From contig JADJRH010000001.1 of assembly GCA_016712345.1 (NCBI GenBank), forward strand, positions 2,356,001-2,420,000: 64,000 nucleotides of DNA, read 5' to 3'. This stretch comes from Polyangiaceae bacterium (GTDB taxonomy: Bacteria > Myxococcota_A > Polyangia > Polyangiales > Polyangiaceae). The position numbers and the translations under genes are program-made. Position 1 is the first letter of the stretch; the number at the start of each line of letters is the position of its first letter. This document shows, piece after piece, positions 9,550-18,044 of the stretch. Below the pieces are notes generated by a model. It was not told the DNA's origin. It saw only the letters and a list, made by a program, of their open reading frames with translations, and searched no databases.

Positions 9550-10069
9550 CCTGACACGTCGTAATCAACACGGAGTTCCCCAGCGGCGCATGCGCCTCAT
9601 TCGAACGGCGAGTAACTCGTTGCGGTTGAGTTGTCGATGCAGCAGAAAAGAGCCCGTTCTGGGAGGTCCGGCGACTTGAGATGTCCATCACGTCGCCATC
9701 CACCGGTCTCGCCGGTCTCTCGTTTTCGTCGTGGCTGCGCTCGCCACAGAACTCCATCTGGAGAACCCGACGCGCCACGCTGTTCGCTTTTCCGCTTGGC
9801 GACGGGCAAGGGTGTCCCAAACGTCTCGACAAGACTGGATCCGTGCCTTGCAGAACGTTCCGCTAAAGGGAGGTTACCTAGGAGGCACGGAGATCACGGA
9901 GATCCACGAAGTTTTTTTGTATTTTAGGCTGCAATAGGCTCGCACGGCGTCATGCATCACCTGCCTGGCTTGCGATTGTGGATGATGTGTACCCATTGCA
10001 GCCAACAAACCGAAAACCCCCGTGACCCTCCGTGTCCTCCGTGATTCCGTGGTGAAGAGACGTCACAGG
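9550..10069 (+). repeat. Repeat element copy A: 325-bp conserved core plus hairpin arm
   Basis: The element is bounded by imperfect inverted ends, CCTGACACG (9550) and CGTCACAGG (10061-10069). Its core at 9566-9890 recurs inverted at 19851-20174 with only about four differences. The right part is a hairpin: CACGGAG-type arms, then GGCTGCAAT (9928 region) and ATTGCAGCC (9998 region) around a loop of about 60 bp, then CTCCGTG-type arms. No transposase is present. Frames through the core are open on both strands in both copies, but I see no ribosome site or known family. It looks like a miniature mobile or structured-RNA element. Confidence 0.8.
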
Positions 10070-10215
10070 CGTCAAGACGCGTCCGGTGATGGCTTGACGT
10101 TTCAGCCGTCGCTCCGGGTCTGCCAGTCCTCAGGCGTTGCGCTTAGCCCTTGGTGTCACGTCGGGTGTAAGCTCTGGGCGCTCTCAACCGTACCCACTGT
10201 TGCGAGGAAACGATC

Positions 10216-11091
10216 ATGAACCAAGCAAAGTGTTTTCGGGGCTCGCTTTCGATCTCGGCGCTCGCGCTCAGTCTCTCCACCCTCGCGTTTGGCTGCGGCA
10301 GCGCAGGTGTGTACTCTTCGGGTGGCAAAGCCGGCGCGCCGCCCGCGTATGAAGCGCAGGGCTATCCTCAATCCGCCCCGGCCGCCGCTGGACAAGCCGC
10401 CAAAGAGGCTCCCGCCGCCGATGCGAGCGAGCGACCCGGGTTGGGTACACAATGGGGCGAACAGCGAAATTCGTCGATCACCAGCGTTGCATTTCAACGC
10501 GGTGATGCGAGCAATCCGTTCGCGACAACCGTCCTTTATTACAACGATGAAGAAGGCGCCAAAGCCATGGCTTCATCGAGCGGCTTTGCGCGCACCGCGG
10601 CCGGTATGTACCCGGTTGCCAACGGCGCGCTTCAAATCGGCCTTCGCGATGAAAATGGCGCGTGGCTCAGCGGCTTCAAGGCCTCGTCCAAAAACTACGT
10701 CGTTGGAGAGGCGGGACGCCGGTACACAATCGTCGTGAAAAACGCCACGCCGTTTCGAATTGAATGTGTACTCTCCGTCGACGGGCTTGATGTTCTCGAC
10801 GGCAAACCGGCGAGCTTTTCAAAACGCGGCTACCTCGTCGATCCGCGGAGCGAGATCGAGGTTGACGGCTTCAGGACGAGCACCACGCAGGTTGCCGCGT
10901 TTCGATTTGGGTCGGTTCGAGGCTCGTACGCCGAGCAAAAATACGGCGACAGTTCCAACGTCGGCGTGATCGGGCTGGCTGTATTCCACGAGCGCGGCAC
11001 TGAGCCTTGGAAGTGGAACGAAGTGGAGCGCCGTCACGACGCCAACCCCTTCCCCGGTCAGTTCGCAACGCCGCCCGGCGTCGCCAAGTAG
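10216..11091 (+). CDS. Lipoprotein of unknown function
   Basis: This 291-residue protein has an ATG preceded by GCGAGGAAACG (GAGGA 8 nt upstream). A signal peptide ends in a lipobox LAFGC (Cys27), so it is lipid-anchored in the envelope. A low-complexity Gly/Ala/Pro linker (30-75) leads to a C-terminal domain (about 165-265) with the pattern VDGLDVLDGKPAS, GYLVDP, DGFR and NVGVIGLAVF. That set recurs in secreted proteobacterial proteins with no assigned function. It lies downstream of repeat copy A and convergent with the sulfatase-like gene. I cannot assign a role. Confidence 0.8.
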   Translation: MNQAKCFRGSLSISALALSLSTLAFGCGSAGVYSSGGKAGAPPAYEAQGYPQSAPAAAGQAAKEAPAADASERPGLGTQWGEQRNSSITSVAFQRGDASNPFATTVLYYNDEEGAKAMASSSGFARTAAGMYPVANGALQIGLRDENGAWLSGFKASSKNYVVGEAGRRYTIVVKNATPFRIECVLSVDGLDVLDGKPASFSKRGYLVDPRSEIEVDGFRTSTTQVAAFRFGSVRGSYAEQKYGDSSNVGVIGLAVFHERGTEPWKWNEVERRHDANPFPGQFATPPGVAK

Positions 11092-11167
11092 CCGCGTCGA
11101 AGAAGCCTCGGGCGCTCCGTGACGAAAGGCGTGTCGTCCGGCAAGGACCGGTAACGGCCAATGCGTA

Positions 11168-11190
11168 CACACGCTCATGGCCGGCGTGTG
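11168..11190. terminator. Hairpin between convergent genes
   Basis: CACACGC (11168-11174) and GCGTGTG (11184-11190) form a 7-bp stem with a 9-nt loop. It is flanked on both sides by GTACAC motifs and lies between the stops of the lipoprotein and sulfatase-like genes. No T run follows. Confidence 0.4.
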
Positions 11191-11205
11191 ATGAGTACAC
11201 AAGGC

Positions 11206-13479
11206 TTATTGTTTGCGGGCGCCCGTGACGCGAATTTCTTTGAGCCCGGCGCGCACCGCGGCGTACCGTTCTTCAAGCGGTTTGCGCTGCGCGGCGTCGT
11301 CCCACAAGTTCTTCTTTTCGGCCTCGTCCGTGGCCAAATCGTAAAGCTCAAAACGCGAGTCGTTCGACACGATCATCTTCATGTTTTCGTGAATGAGCGC
11401 GCGCCGCGGGTCGTTGTAGGGGCCGCCGGGCATGTCGACAAAAATGTCGCGCTGCGGCGGTTCTGCACCGGGTTCGGTGATGAGATCCGCCAACATCGAC
11501 ACGCCCGAAACAAAGTTGTTGTCGGTCGCCGCGCTTGAATGCGGCGGAACGGGAACGCCCATTAACTCAAGCAAGGTTGGTGTGATGTCGATCGCGCTGC
11601 GCCGCTTTTGAATGCGCTTCGGCGACGTGCCGGGCACGTACATCACGAGGGGTACACGAACGAGCATTTCCCACAATTCAAAGCCGTGGCGCCACATGCC
11701 GTGTTCGCCGAAAAGCTCGCCGTGATCGCTTGTGATCACAATCGCGGTTTTGGCGCCCCACGGAGCTTTGGCAATGGTGTCGAGAATGCGCCCCACCTGC
11801 TTGTCAACGAAGGCGATCTCGTTGTCGTACGAGTCGCGCGCGCCCGCGCCGAAGTTGGGTACACCTTCGTGACGAATGTAATCGGCGTGTGGATCCACAT
11901 AGTGAACCCACATAAAAAAGCGCTTGGAAGCGTTGTCCGGCTTTTCGAGAAGCTTGATGGCAGCGTCGCTGACTTTGTCGCCGCTCACGCTGTTCTCCAT
12001 TTCTTTAATGGAGCCCTCGGCCGGGATCGCACTTGTGTCGATCACGTCAAATCCGCGTTCGAGGCCGGATCCGCGGGCGAAATAACCCATGGCCTGCACG
12101 CTCATGGTGAAGATCCCCGCCGCCTTAAAGCGTTCTGCAAGGAAGGTGTCTTCTTTTGAGAACGTGTTGGAGTGGCCCCAATTGCGATGGGTTTCACTGC
12201 CGTATTTGCCAATCAACATCGGGCCGAGGCTCTTGCCCGTGTATGACGCCAATGCGTACGCACGCTCGAAAATGGTGCCTCTTTTGGCGAGCGCGTCGAT
12301 GTTCGGTGAGATCGGTCGTGTGTACCCTGTGTACCCAAGCTCATCGCGAAGCGTGTCGATGCTGATGAGCACCAAATTGAGGTCTTTGGGAATTTTTGCA
12401 GCTTCTTCTTTTTTAACTGTGGGCGTGGGCGGAGGCGCAACCAAGGCAGCGAGAGCGCTTTTTGACAAGTCACCGCCGGAACAGTCTTCGTCGATGCCGT
12501 TGTCGAGAATTTCTTCAGCACCGGGGGAAATTTGGGCGTTTTTGTCGTTGCAGTCACCGCCGCCGAAGAGAGCGCTCGCCCCGTCTTTGTCGCGATCGGT
12601 GAGTTTTCGAAGCACCGCGAGAGCCGGTTTTCCAAGCGGCGCGCCGCGATCGATCGCCGCCACAACTTTGGTTTCACTGTTTAGTGCGCGCGCTTCAAAC
12701 ACCGTTAAACCAAGGGGAAGAAGCGCAACCGCAAGCGCAACAATCAGCTTGAGCGATCGAAGCCAAGCGGGTGCAAACGTCGCCGCGAGAGCCACGAAAA
12801 GAAGGCCTCCCGGCCCTCGCAGGTCCAATTCAGGCCGCTTGAGAATGCCGTAGATCCCGAGAAATCCACCGTCGCCCGACACAGAACCCGTGACAGCACC
12901 AACGGTCACGAAGATCGCAACCACCAAACATGCCACCGCTCCCGTGGTTGCAGGATCGACAAATGCGCGCCGATCACTCGCGTGAGCGAGAGCACGTCGG
13001 AGCGCCGGGGTAAGCGCCAACACTGCAAGCGCAACGAGCAGTCCGAGCCCCAACGACGCAGCGGCGATCGCGATCCCCACCACTTTTGGACCCGCTTCGA
13101 TCCCGAGAAGTGCGCGCGCTGCGTACGCAGAAAATGTGGTCCAAAAAAAACCGCCCAGAACAACGAGCGGAGCAAACGCGGCGATATCCGCCGGATGTCC
13201 CGCTCCGCGAAGTCGCAACCCCGCAACGAGCGAACTCGGCGACGCGGCTTCACGCGGGCTCATGATCACGCCCGCGACCAGGCCGGCAACACCGATGAAC
13301 AACATCAGTGGAGCGAGCAATCCCGCTTCGGCAAGCACCGTTGCAATGAAACTCGGCGCCGATTCTCCCGCGGCGCTTCGAGCCCATGTTGCATCAAACA
13401 CCGCCACCACAAGACCGGCCACAGAGGCGCCGAAAAGCGCCAGTGCGAGCCTTCGAAACAGATCCGCGAGCGTTCTCAT
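11206..13479 (-). CDS. Membrane-anchored sulfatase / alkaline-phosphatase-superfamily enzyme with MopE motif
   Basis: This is a 757-residue protein. Residues 1-285 contain about seven to eight hydrophobic helices. Next is a MopE-type calcium-binding motif (about 300-335: DRDKDG, GGDCND, SPGAEE, GIDEDCSG). A sulfatase-like ectodomain (about 365-750) opens with LVLISIDTLR and contains VITSDHGELFGEHG. The canonical CxPxR or SxPxR activation motif is absent; the corresponding region reads ASYTGKSLGP. The active residue is therefore probably Thr or Ser, and the enzyme may be a phospho- or phosphoglycerol transferase or hydrolase rather than a sulfatase. The start codon overlaps the xerC stop (ATGA at 13476-13479), so translation is coupled to xerC. 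Confidence 0.85.
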   Translation of the reverse strand: MRTLADLFRRLALALFGASVAGLVVAVFDATWARSAAGESAPSFIATVLAEAGLLAPLMLFIGVAGLVAGVIMSPREAASPSSLVAGLRLRGAGHPADIAAFAPLVVLGGFFWTTFSAYAARALLGIEAGPKVVGIAIAAASLGLGLLVALAVLALTPALRRALAHASDRRAFVDPATTGAVACLVVAIFVTVGAVTGSVSGDGGFLGIYGILKRPELDLRGPGGLLFVALAATFAPAWLRSLKLIVALAVALLPLGLTVFEARALNSETKVVAAIDRGAPLGKPALAVLRKLTDRDKDGASALFGGGDCNDKNAQISPGAEEILDNGIDEDCSGGDLSKSALAALVAPPPTPTVKKEEAAKIPKDLNLVLISIDTLRDELGYTGYTRPISPNIDALAKRGTIFERAYALASYTGKSLGPMLIGKYGSETHRNWGHSNTFSKEDTFLAERFKAAGIFTMSVQAMGYFARGSGLERGFDVIDTSAIPAEGSIKEMENSVSGDKVSDAAIKLLEKPDNASKRFFMWVHYVDPHADYIRHEGVPNFGAGARDSYDNEIAFVDKQVGRILDTIAKAPWGAKTAIVITSDHGELFGEHGMWRHGFELWEMLVRVPLVMYVPGTSPKRIQKRRSAIDITPTLLELMGVPVPPHSSAATDNNFVSGVSMLADLITEPGAEPPQRDIFVDMPGGPYNDPRRALIHENMKMIVSNDSRFELYDLATDEAEKKNLWDDAAQRKPLEERYAAVRAGLKEIRVTGARKQ

Positions 13480-14498
13480 TTGGCCTGCGAACGGCGCGCG
13501 AGGGGATGCGCCTGGTCGTACACTTTCATGAGGTGATCGATGGACACGTGCGTGTAACGCTGCGTGGTGCCGAGGCTACTATGGCCCAAGAGCTTTTGGA
13601 TTGTGCGCAGATCGGCTCCACCGTCGAGCAAATGTGTCGCAAAAGTGTGTCTTAGCGCGTGCGGGTGAAGATCGGCGCGCCCCGCCCCCAAGACGCCGTA
13701 CTTTTTTACAATCTCCTGCACGCGTCGCACCGCGAGCCGTTGACCGCGCGTAGATAAAAAAAGCGCTTTTGCATCGGCGGGCCTGGTTTTGGCGCCCGCT
13801 GCAAGTTCGTCCCGGCGCGCGATGTACTTTTCCAGCGCTTTTACCGCCTCCGACCCAATGGGTACACGTCGTTCTTTGTTGCCTTTGCCATGAACAATCG
13901 CGGTGCTGCGATCTCCGGCGTCGAGGTGAATTTGCCCCAGATCCAAGCCGCAAAGCTCTGATACGCGCAGCCCCGATCCGTACAAAAGTTCGAGCAACGC
14001 GCGATCTCGCAGGTCTTCGGCGTCGAGTGCGCGAGGTGCTTCAACAACTTCTTTTGCCGCATCCACGCCCAAAAAAGTGGGTAGCGGACGCCGCGCTTTT
14101 GGCAACGAAAGTTCGGCGGCCGGAGACTTTTCAACTTCTTTGCGCCGCACTAAAAACCTGAAAAATGCGCGCGCTGCCGCGATTTTTCGGGCGACTGAAG
14201 GTGGAGCATGTGTACGCGCGAGTTCACCGAGAAAACCTCGCAGCAAGAGTACATCCACGTCTTTCGGTCCGAGAGGCCGCCGGTCGCCGCGTTCTTTTCG
14301 TTTGCCGCGGGCGTACGCAACCAACTGGTCAAGGTCACTCGCGTAGGCGGAGACGGTGTGGGCAGCCGCTCGGCGTTCACCTTCCAGGTATTTGATAAAC
14401 CGCGCCACCGCCGCACAAAGGGCATCATCGTGCGGCTTTTCCTCTGTAGAAGTGGGGCCTATCGGGCCTATGGGTTGCGCGCGCAAGGCCATGCGCAA
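13476..14498 (-). CDS. xerC: Tyrosine recombinase XerC/XerD
   Basis: This 340-residue site-specific recombinase has the SAM-like core-binding domain (about 28-120) and the catalytic domain (about 140-335). The catalytic set is complete: Arg178 (SGLRVSEL), Lys205 (HGKGNKERR), His280 and Arg283 (HPHALRH), His306 (LGHSSL) and Tyr315. The C-terminal tail after the Tyr is 25 residues, as in chromosome-dimer resolvases. Full length and lack of mobile-element genes nearby favour the housekeeping Xer role at dif; XerC and XerD cannot be told apart here. It is unusually coupled to the sulfatase-like gene downstream. Confidence 0.93.
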   Translation of the reverse strand: MRMALRAQPIGPIGPTSTEEKPHDDALCAAVARFIKYLEGERRAAAHTVSAYASDLDQLVAYARGKRKERGDRRPLGPKDVDVLLLRGFLGELARTHAPPSVARKIAAARAFFRFLVRRKEVEKSPAAELSLPKARRPLPTFLGVDAAKEVVEAPRALDAEDLRDRALLELLYGSGLRVSELCGLDLGQIHLDAGDRSTAIVHGKGNKERRVPIGSEAVKALEKYIARRDELAAGAKTRPADAKALFLSTRGQRLAVRRVQEIVKKYGVLGAGRADLHPHALRHTFATHLLDGGADLRTIQKLLGHSSLGTTQRYTHVSIDHLMKVYDQAHPLARRSQAK

Positions 14499-14572
14499 GG
14501 GCTACCATCCTCCCCAAAAATGGCCAAATCGCCCGCGCGCCTATTGCTGCATCGTAGGTTCAGGGTTTTGCT

Positions 14573-15523
14573 GTGGTATCCATGGCCGTTCCGGGCTTCA
14601 CCGACATGACAACGGCTGCGCGCACCAACGGCCAAAGCCAAAACTGGCTGGACGGTCGTTATCTTCTCGGCGAAGAACTCGGCCGTGGTGGGCACGGTGT
14701 TGTGTACCGTGCGCATGATCGCGAAACGGGTGAAGACGTTGCGATCAAAGTGCTCAAACAGAGCGTTGCCGAAGATCCGCAATATGCGGTGCGACTCTGG
14801 CGCGAGGCGGAGTCGCTTCGAATGTTGTGCGGCACAAGCACGGTGCGCTTTTTAAACTACGGAAACGACCGCTACGGCGCTGTGTACCTTGTGATGGAGC
14901 TGCTCGTGGGCGAAACGCTCGACGATCACCTGCTCGACCTTGAAGATTTTGAGCACCTAATCAGCCCGTATCAGCTGCTTGTCGCGCTCGATCCAATCGC
15001 GCGTGCGCTTCACACGGCCCACTCAAAAGGCATTGTTCACCGCGATATCAAGCCCGGAAACATCTTCCTTGTCGATCCGGTGATGGGCGGAGGTGTACGC
15101 TTAATGGATTTTGGGCTCGCCAAAATCGCCGGCACCGAAGAACTCACGCAGGCTGGAATGATCGCCGGCTCGCCGAGCTACATCGCGCCTGAATTGTGGC
15201 GAAACGAGCGCCCCGACCATCGCATTGATGTGTACTCATTCGCCGCCGTTATCTTTCGAGCGCTCGCCGGCCGCCCTCCGTTCATGGCCGATTCAACGCC
15301 TGAACTGCTCATTCAGGTCACCACCTCGGAGCGGCCGCGCCTCTCTGAATATCGGCCCGATATGGTGCCTGAAATCGACGACTGGGTAATGCGCGCGCTC
15401 GCGCTTCGTCGCGACGATCGCTACCCGTACGTCACTTCCATGTGGAACGACCTCATTCGCATTGTTCAAATGGCCGACTCGCCGAGCGGTGAAAAAGCCC
15501 GCGCCGCCTTTCGATTGCCGTAG
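14573..15523 (+). CDS. Small soluble Ser/Thr protein kinase
   Basis: This is a 316-residue kinase with no membrane helix or extra domain. Residues 28-300 form the kinase fold: glycine loop LGRGGHGVVYRAH, lysine in VAIKVLK, HRDIKPGN, DFG (in LMDFGLAK) and YIAPE. All catalytic residues are intact. The frame opens at a GTG (14573); an ATG at 14582 or 14606 would trim 3 or 11 residues and is possible. It is divergent from xerC and followed 7 bp later by a lipoprotein gene. Confidence 0.9.
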   Translation: MVSMAVPGFTDMTTAARTNGQSQNWLDGRYLLGEELGRGGHGVVYRAHDRETGEDVAIKVLKQSVAEDPQYAVRLWREAESLRMLCGTSTVRFLNYGNDRYGAVYLVMELLVGETLDDHLLDLEDFEHLISPYQLLVALDPIARALHTAHSKGIVHRDIKPGNIFLVDPVMGGGVRLMDFGLAKIAGTEELTQAGMIAGSPSYIAPELWRNERPDHRIDVYSFAAVIFRALAGRPPFMADSTPELLIQVTTSERPRLSEYRPDMVPEIDDWVMRALALRRDDRYPYVTSMWNDLIRIVQMADSPSGEKARAAFRLP

Positions 15524-15530
15524 GTGCAAC

Positions 15531-16880
15531 ATGTTTTGTTCAACTTCCAGCCGCGGCGTTTTTTGGCTGCTTCTCGGAGCGGTTGTGTACCTTCCGGCCT
15601 GCGGTTCGCGAAGTAATCTTGCCGATCTTGCGGGCAGCGTTGGTGGCAGTGGAGGCGACGGCGCCGGTGGTGCAACGTCCACGTCCACCCCCAATCCAAC
15701 CGGAGGCACCGTCACAACCTCCACCCCTACGACCAATGCACTTTGCTCGGGCTTGAAAGCGTTTGACCCGATCGTCGCCCCAACGACGGCTGAGAATACT
15801 CGTAGTTCACAGTTGAGTTATTATCCACCTTCCGCTCATGCAATTGTGGCTTATGCCGCCGGCCCTGAAGACTTTAATAGTGAACTCCATATCGTAAAAA
15901 CCAATGCCTTTGATAGCTGGCCGCCTTCCCTTTGGGCCGATGAGGTAATGTTGGGAAGCATTGGCGGGTTCACGCTGGGTGACAGTCCGCAGGGGCCCAT
16001 TGGAGTGATTACCGGGCTAGGCGGCGCAAATACCCTCCTTGCAACATCGCTTTATCCAACTGTCAATTTGGTTGATTCAGCGGTTGCCATGGGCGATCCA
16101 TCGCTGTTTGTTGTTGGAACCGACAATCGCTACTTTTATACAACCGGCTTTTCAGACCCCGGCTTTCACTGGCTCGCCGCCGGAAGTTACGAGCAAAACT
16201 CACTTCCACAATCTGAAACTCCACAACTATGCACTTCGTCGCCGCTTCGCGCGGCGGGTAGTCGATCGTCCACGGGCTTTTTTGGTGCGTACGCCATCCC
16301 CAATCAAAGTTTGCCGCTTTGCGATTCTGCAAGTCCCAAACCAACCGGCGCGATATCGGTCTTCCACTACACAGTTCCACCCGGTTTCGGATCTTCGTTG
16401 CAGCCGAGTCAGGGTCTGGTGATGACAACGCCCGAGCCAGTCAAAGAAGTGCACCTTTCGCCGGCGTCTTTCGGCGCCTGGCTTGTGTACCAAACCGACG
16501 GTTCAACTTCTGAAACAATGCCTCCGGCCATTGCTATTCGGCTGGATTTTGCGGGCAATCCTTACGATCCAACAGAAGCGATTGTTGTCACCCCCGCGGG
16601 TTTTGTTTTTGAGCCGATCGCCGTGGCGCCTCTGGGTGACAGCGTGGCTGTTGCCTGGATTGACGCCGTGGATCCTTCGGCGCCGACAATTGGCATTCAA
16701 GTGATTTACGGCGATGGAACCTCGGGCCCGGCCACAAGCATTCCCACCAATTCTACCTGGTATAAAACGGGGCTCAAAATGAGTTCATCCCCCAATGGAA
16801 CTCAACTCTTATTAACGTGGCAGGCGGCCAATGATAATACGCCCCAAATAGCTCTCGCCCGCGTAGATTGTATTGAGTAG
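15531..16880 (+). CDS. Lipoprotein, possible beta-propeller
   Basis: This 449-residue protein uses the ATG at 15531, placed 6 nt after TAGGTG, which includes the kinase stop. The signal peptide ends in a lipobox YLPAC, followed by a Gly/Ser/Thr linker (about 35-65) typical of myxobacterial surface lipoproteins. The rest is beta-rich with repeated short hydrophobic strands separated by Gly/Pro/Asn turns, which suggests a propeller-like fold. No catalytic motif is visible. The 7-bp spacing suggests co-transcription with the kinase. Confidence 0.75.
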   Translation: MFCSTSSRGVFWLLLGAVVYLPACGSRSNLADLAGSVGGSGGDGAGGATSTSTPNPTGGTVTTSTPTTNALCSGLKAFDPIVAPTTAENTRSSQLSYYPPSAHAIVAYAAGPEDFNSELHIVKTNAFDSWPPSLWADEVMLGSIGGFTLGDSPQGPIGVITGLGGANTLLATSLYPTVNLVDSAVAMGDPSLFVVGTDNRYFYTTGFSDPGFHWLAAGSYEQNSLPQSETPQLCTSSPLRAAGSRSSTGFFGAYAIPNQSLPLCDSASPKPTGAISVFHYTVPPGFGSSLQPSQGLVMTTPEPVKEVHLSPASFGAWLVYQTDGSTSETMPPAIAIRLDFAGNPYDPTEAIVVTPAGFVFEPIAVAPLGDSVAVAWIDAVDPSAPTIGIQVIYGDGTSGPATSIPTNSTWYKTGLKMSSSPNGTQLLLTWQAANDNTPQIALARVDCIE

Positions 16881-16934
16881 CCGGCCACCCATTTCCAGAA
16901 TACCTTTCAAAATCAGTTCTTTTAAGACTGCGTC

Positions 16935-17522
16935 CTATCGGCGTTTACCCAATTGCGTTTTTGATTTGAATCGCAGTTTTAATCGACCGGCCTTTATTGC
17001 CGCCCCAATAACCCACGCGGCAAGGCCCACAAATGCAAGCCCAAACGCCCCTATTCCAATACGATCTGAGATGGGCGCTCTTTCATATACCCATGCTGCG
17101 TAGGCGCCGGCGGACCCGCTCGCGGTTAACACCAATGCCATTCGAACAATTGCACCGGGATGTGCGGCGAGCCATTTGTCACGTGCCACCAACTGCTCGC
17201 CAAATACCCAACTGCAAAGACCAAAAAAAGCGACAGTTGCAGCGGCCCACAACTTGTCTTTTTCGCCCCGGCCAGCAACCCCCATCCAAACGCCCGCCGC
17301 TACAAACGCCAGCGAAAGCACTAAGAACACCGGTACAGACCTGTCGGCTCTGCGATGGAGGGAAGGGGCTTCTTTGGGCGGTGGAGGCGGTGGCTCGTGG
17401 GGTCTCGTTCGATATTGACCAACGAACGGTTTGACAAAGGGCGATGTCGGCGGCGTTTTGCGCCCCAAAAGCCGCCTAAAAAGCTCGGCAAGGTTTTGCA
17501 AAAAACTGCCGCCGCCGCTCAT
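16935..17522 (-). CDS. Four-helix inner-membrane protein of unknown function
   Basis: This 195-residue protein has a basic, proline-rich cytoplasmic N terminus (1-60). Four hydrophobic segments follow at roughly 63-83, 92-110, 127-146 and 153-172, and the tail is basic (RLKLRFKSKTQ). No enzymatic motif is visible. It is convergent with the lipoprotein gene and divergent from the rhodanese gene. Confidence 0.7.
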   Translation of the reverse strand: MSGGGSFLQNLAELFRRLLGRKTPPTSPFVKPFVGQYRTRPHEPPPPPPKEAPSLHRRADRSVPVFLVLSLAFVAAGVWMGVAGRGEKDKLWAAATVAFFGLCSWVFGEQLVARDKWLAAHPGAIVRMALVLTASGSAGAYAAWVYERAPISDRIGIGAFGLAFVGLAAWVIGAAIKAGRLKLRFKSKTQLGKRR

Positions 17523-17638
17523 TCTTCGCTTTCATAGCATGAGTTTGAAAACGCGGTTACCGGTGCCCCTAAAAATACCCGCTGTCCGAAAATTTGGCTC
17601 TACCCGTGGAGGTTATTGTTGGGTGTAGAATATGCGCC

Positions 17639-17989
17639 ATGCGCTGGTGGACCGTTTTATTGCTGGTTTCGTTAACTGTAACCCTCGGTGGCTGTTTGTT
17701 TGGCGCCTCGGGTGACGTTGATTCGGCGCGCGCCCATGAACTTGTGGGTCAGGGCGCAACACTCGTCGATGTTCGCAGTCCCGAAGAATTCACTGAAGGG
17801 CATATTCAGGGAGCGGTCAACGTGCCAGTGGGTGAACTTGGGGGCAAACTGGCATCTATCCCCAAAGACAAACCCGTTGTTGTGTATTGCCACAGTGGAA
17901 TGCGCTCCAAGCGAGCTGCATCCGCTCTCAAAGACGCTGGGTATACGCAAGTGTACGATCTTGGGGCTATGAGCCGCTGGAAAGACTGA
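17639..17989 (+). CDS. Rhodanese-domain lipoprotein
   Basis: This 116-residue protein is counted from the ATG at 17639, which gives a compact signal peptide ending in the lipobox TLGGC (Cys19). The frame itself opens 15 codons earlier. The mature part is a single rhodanese domain with LVDVRSPEEF, EGHIQGAVNVP and the active-site loop CHSGMRS (Cys84). The catalytic Cys is present, so sulfur transfer or thiol relay in the periplasm is plausible. It stands alone between a membrane protein and a CotH-like gene. Confidence 0.87.
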   Translation: MRWWTVLLLVSLTVTLGGCLFGASGDVDSARAHELVGQGATLVDVRSPEEFTEGHIQGAVNVPVGELGGKLASIPKDKPVVVYCHSGMRSKRAASALKDAGYTQVYDLGAMSRWKD

Positions 17990-18044
17990 GTTTTCAATCC
18001 CAATCCTGCTGTTTTTTCTTTGGTAAGAAAGCTACCATCGGCCC

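Noticed and set aside
9401..9832. Open frame of 143 codons through repeat copy A, also present in copy B
   Set aside because: Both strands are open in both copies, and no ribosome site or domain is seen. High identity between copies reflects recent duplication, not protein selection.
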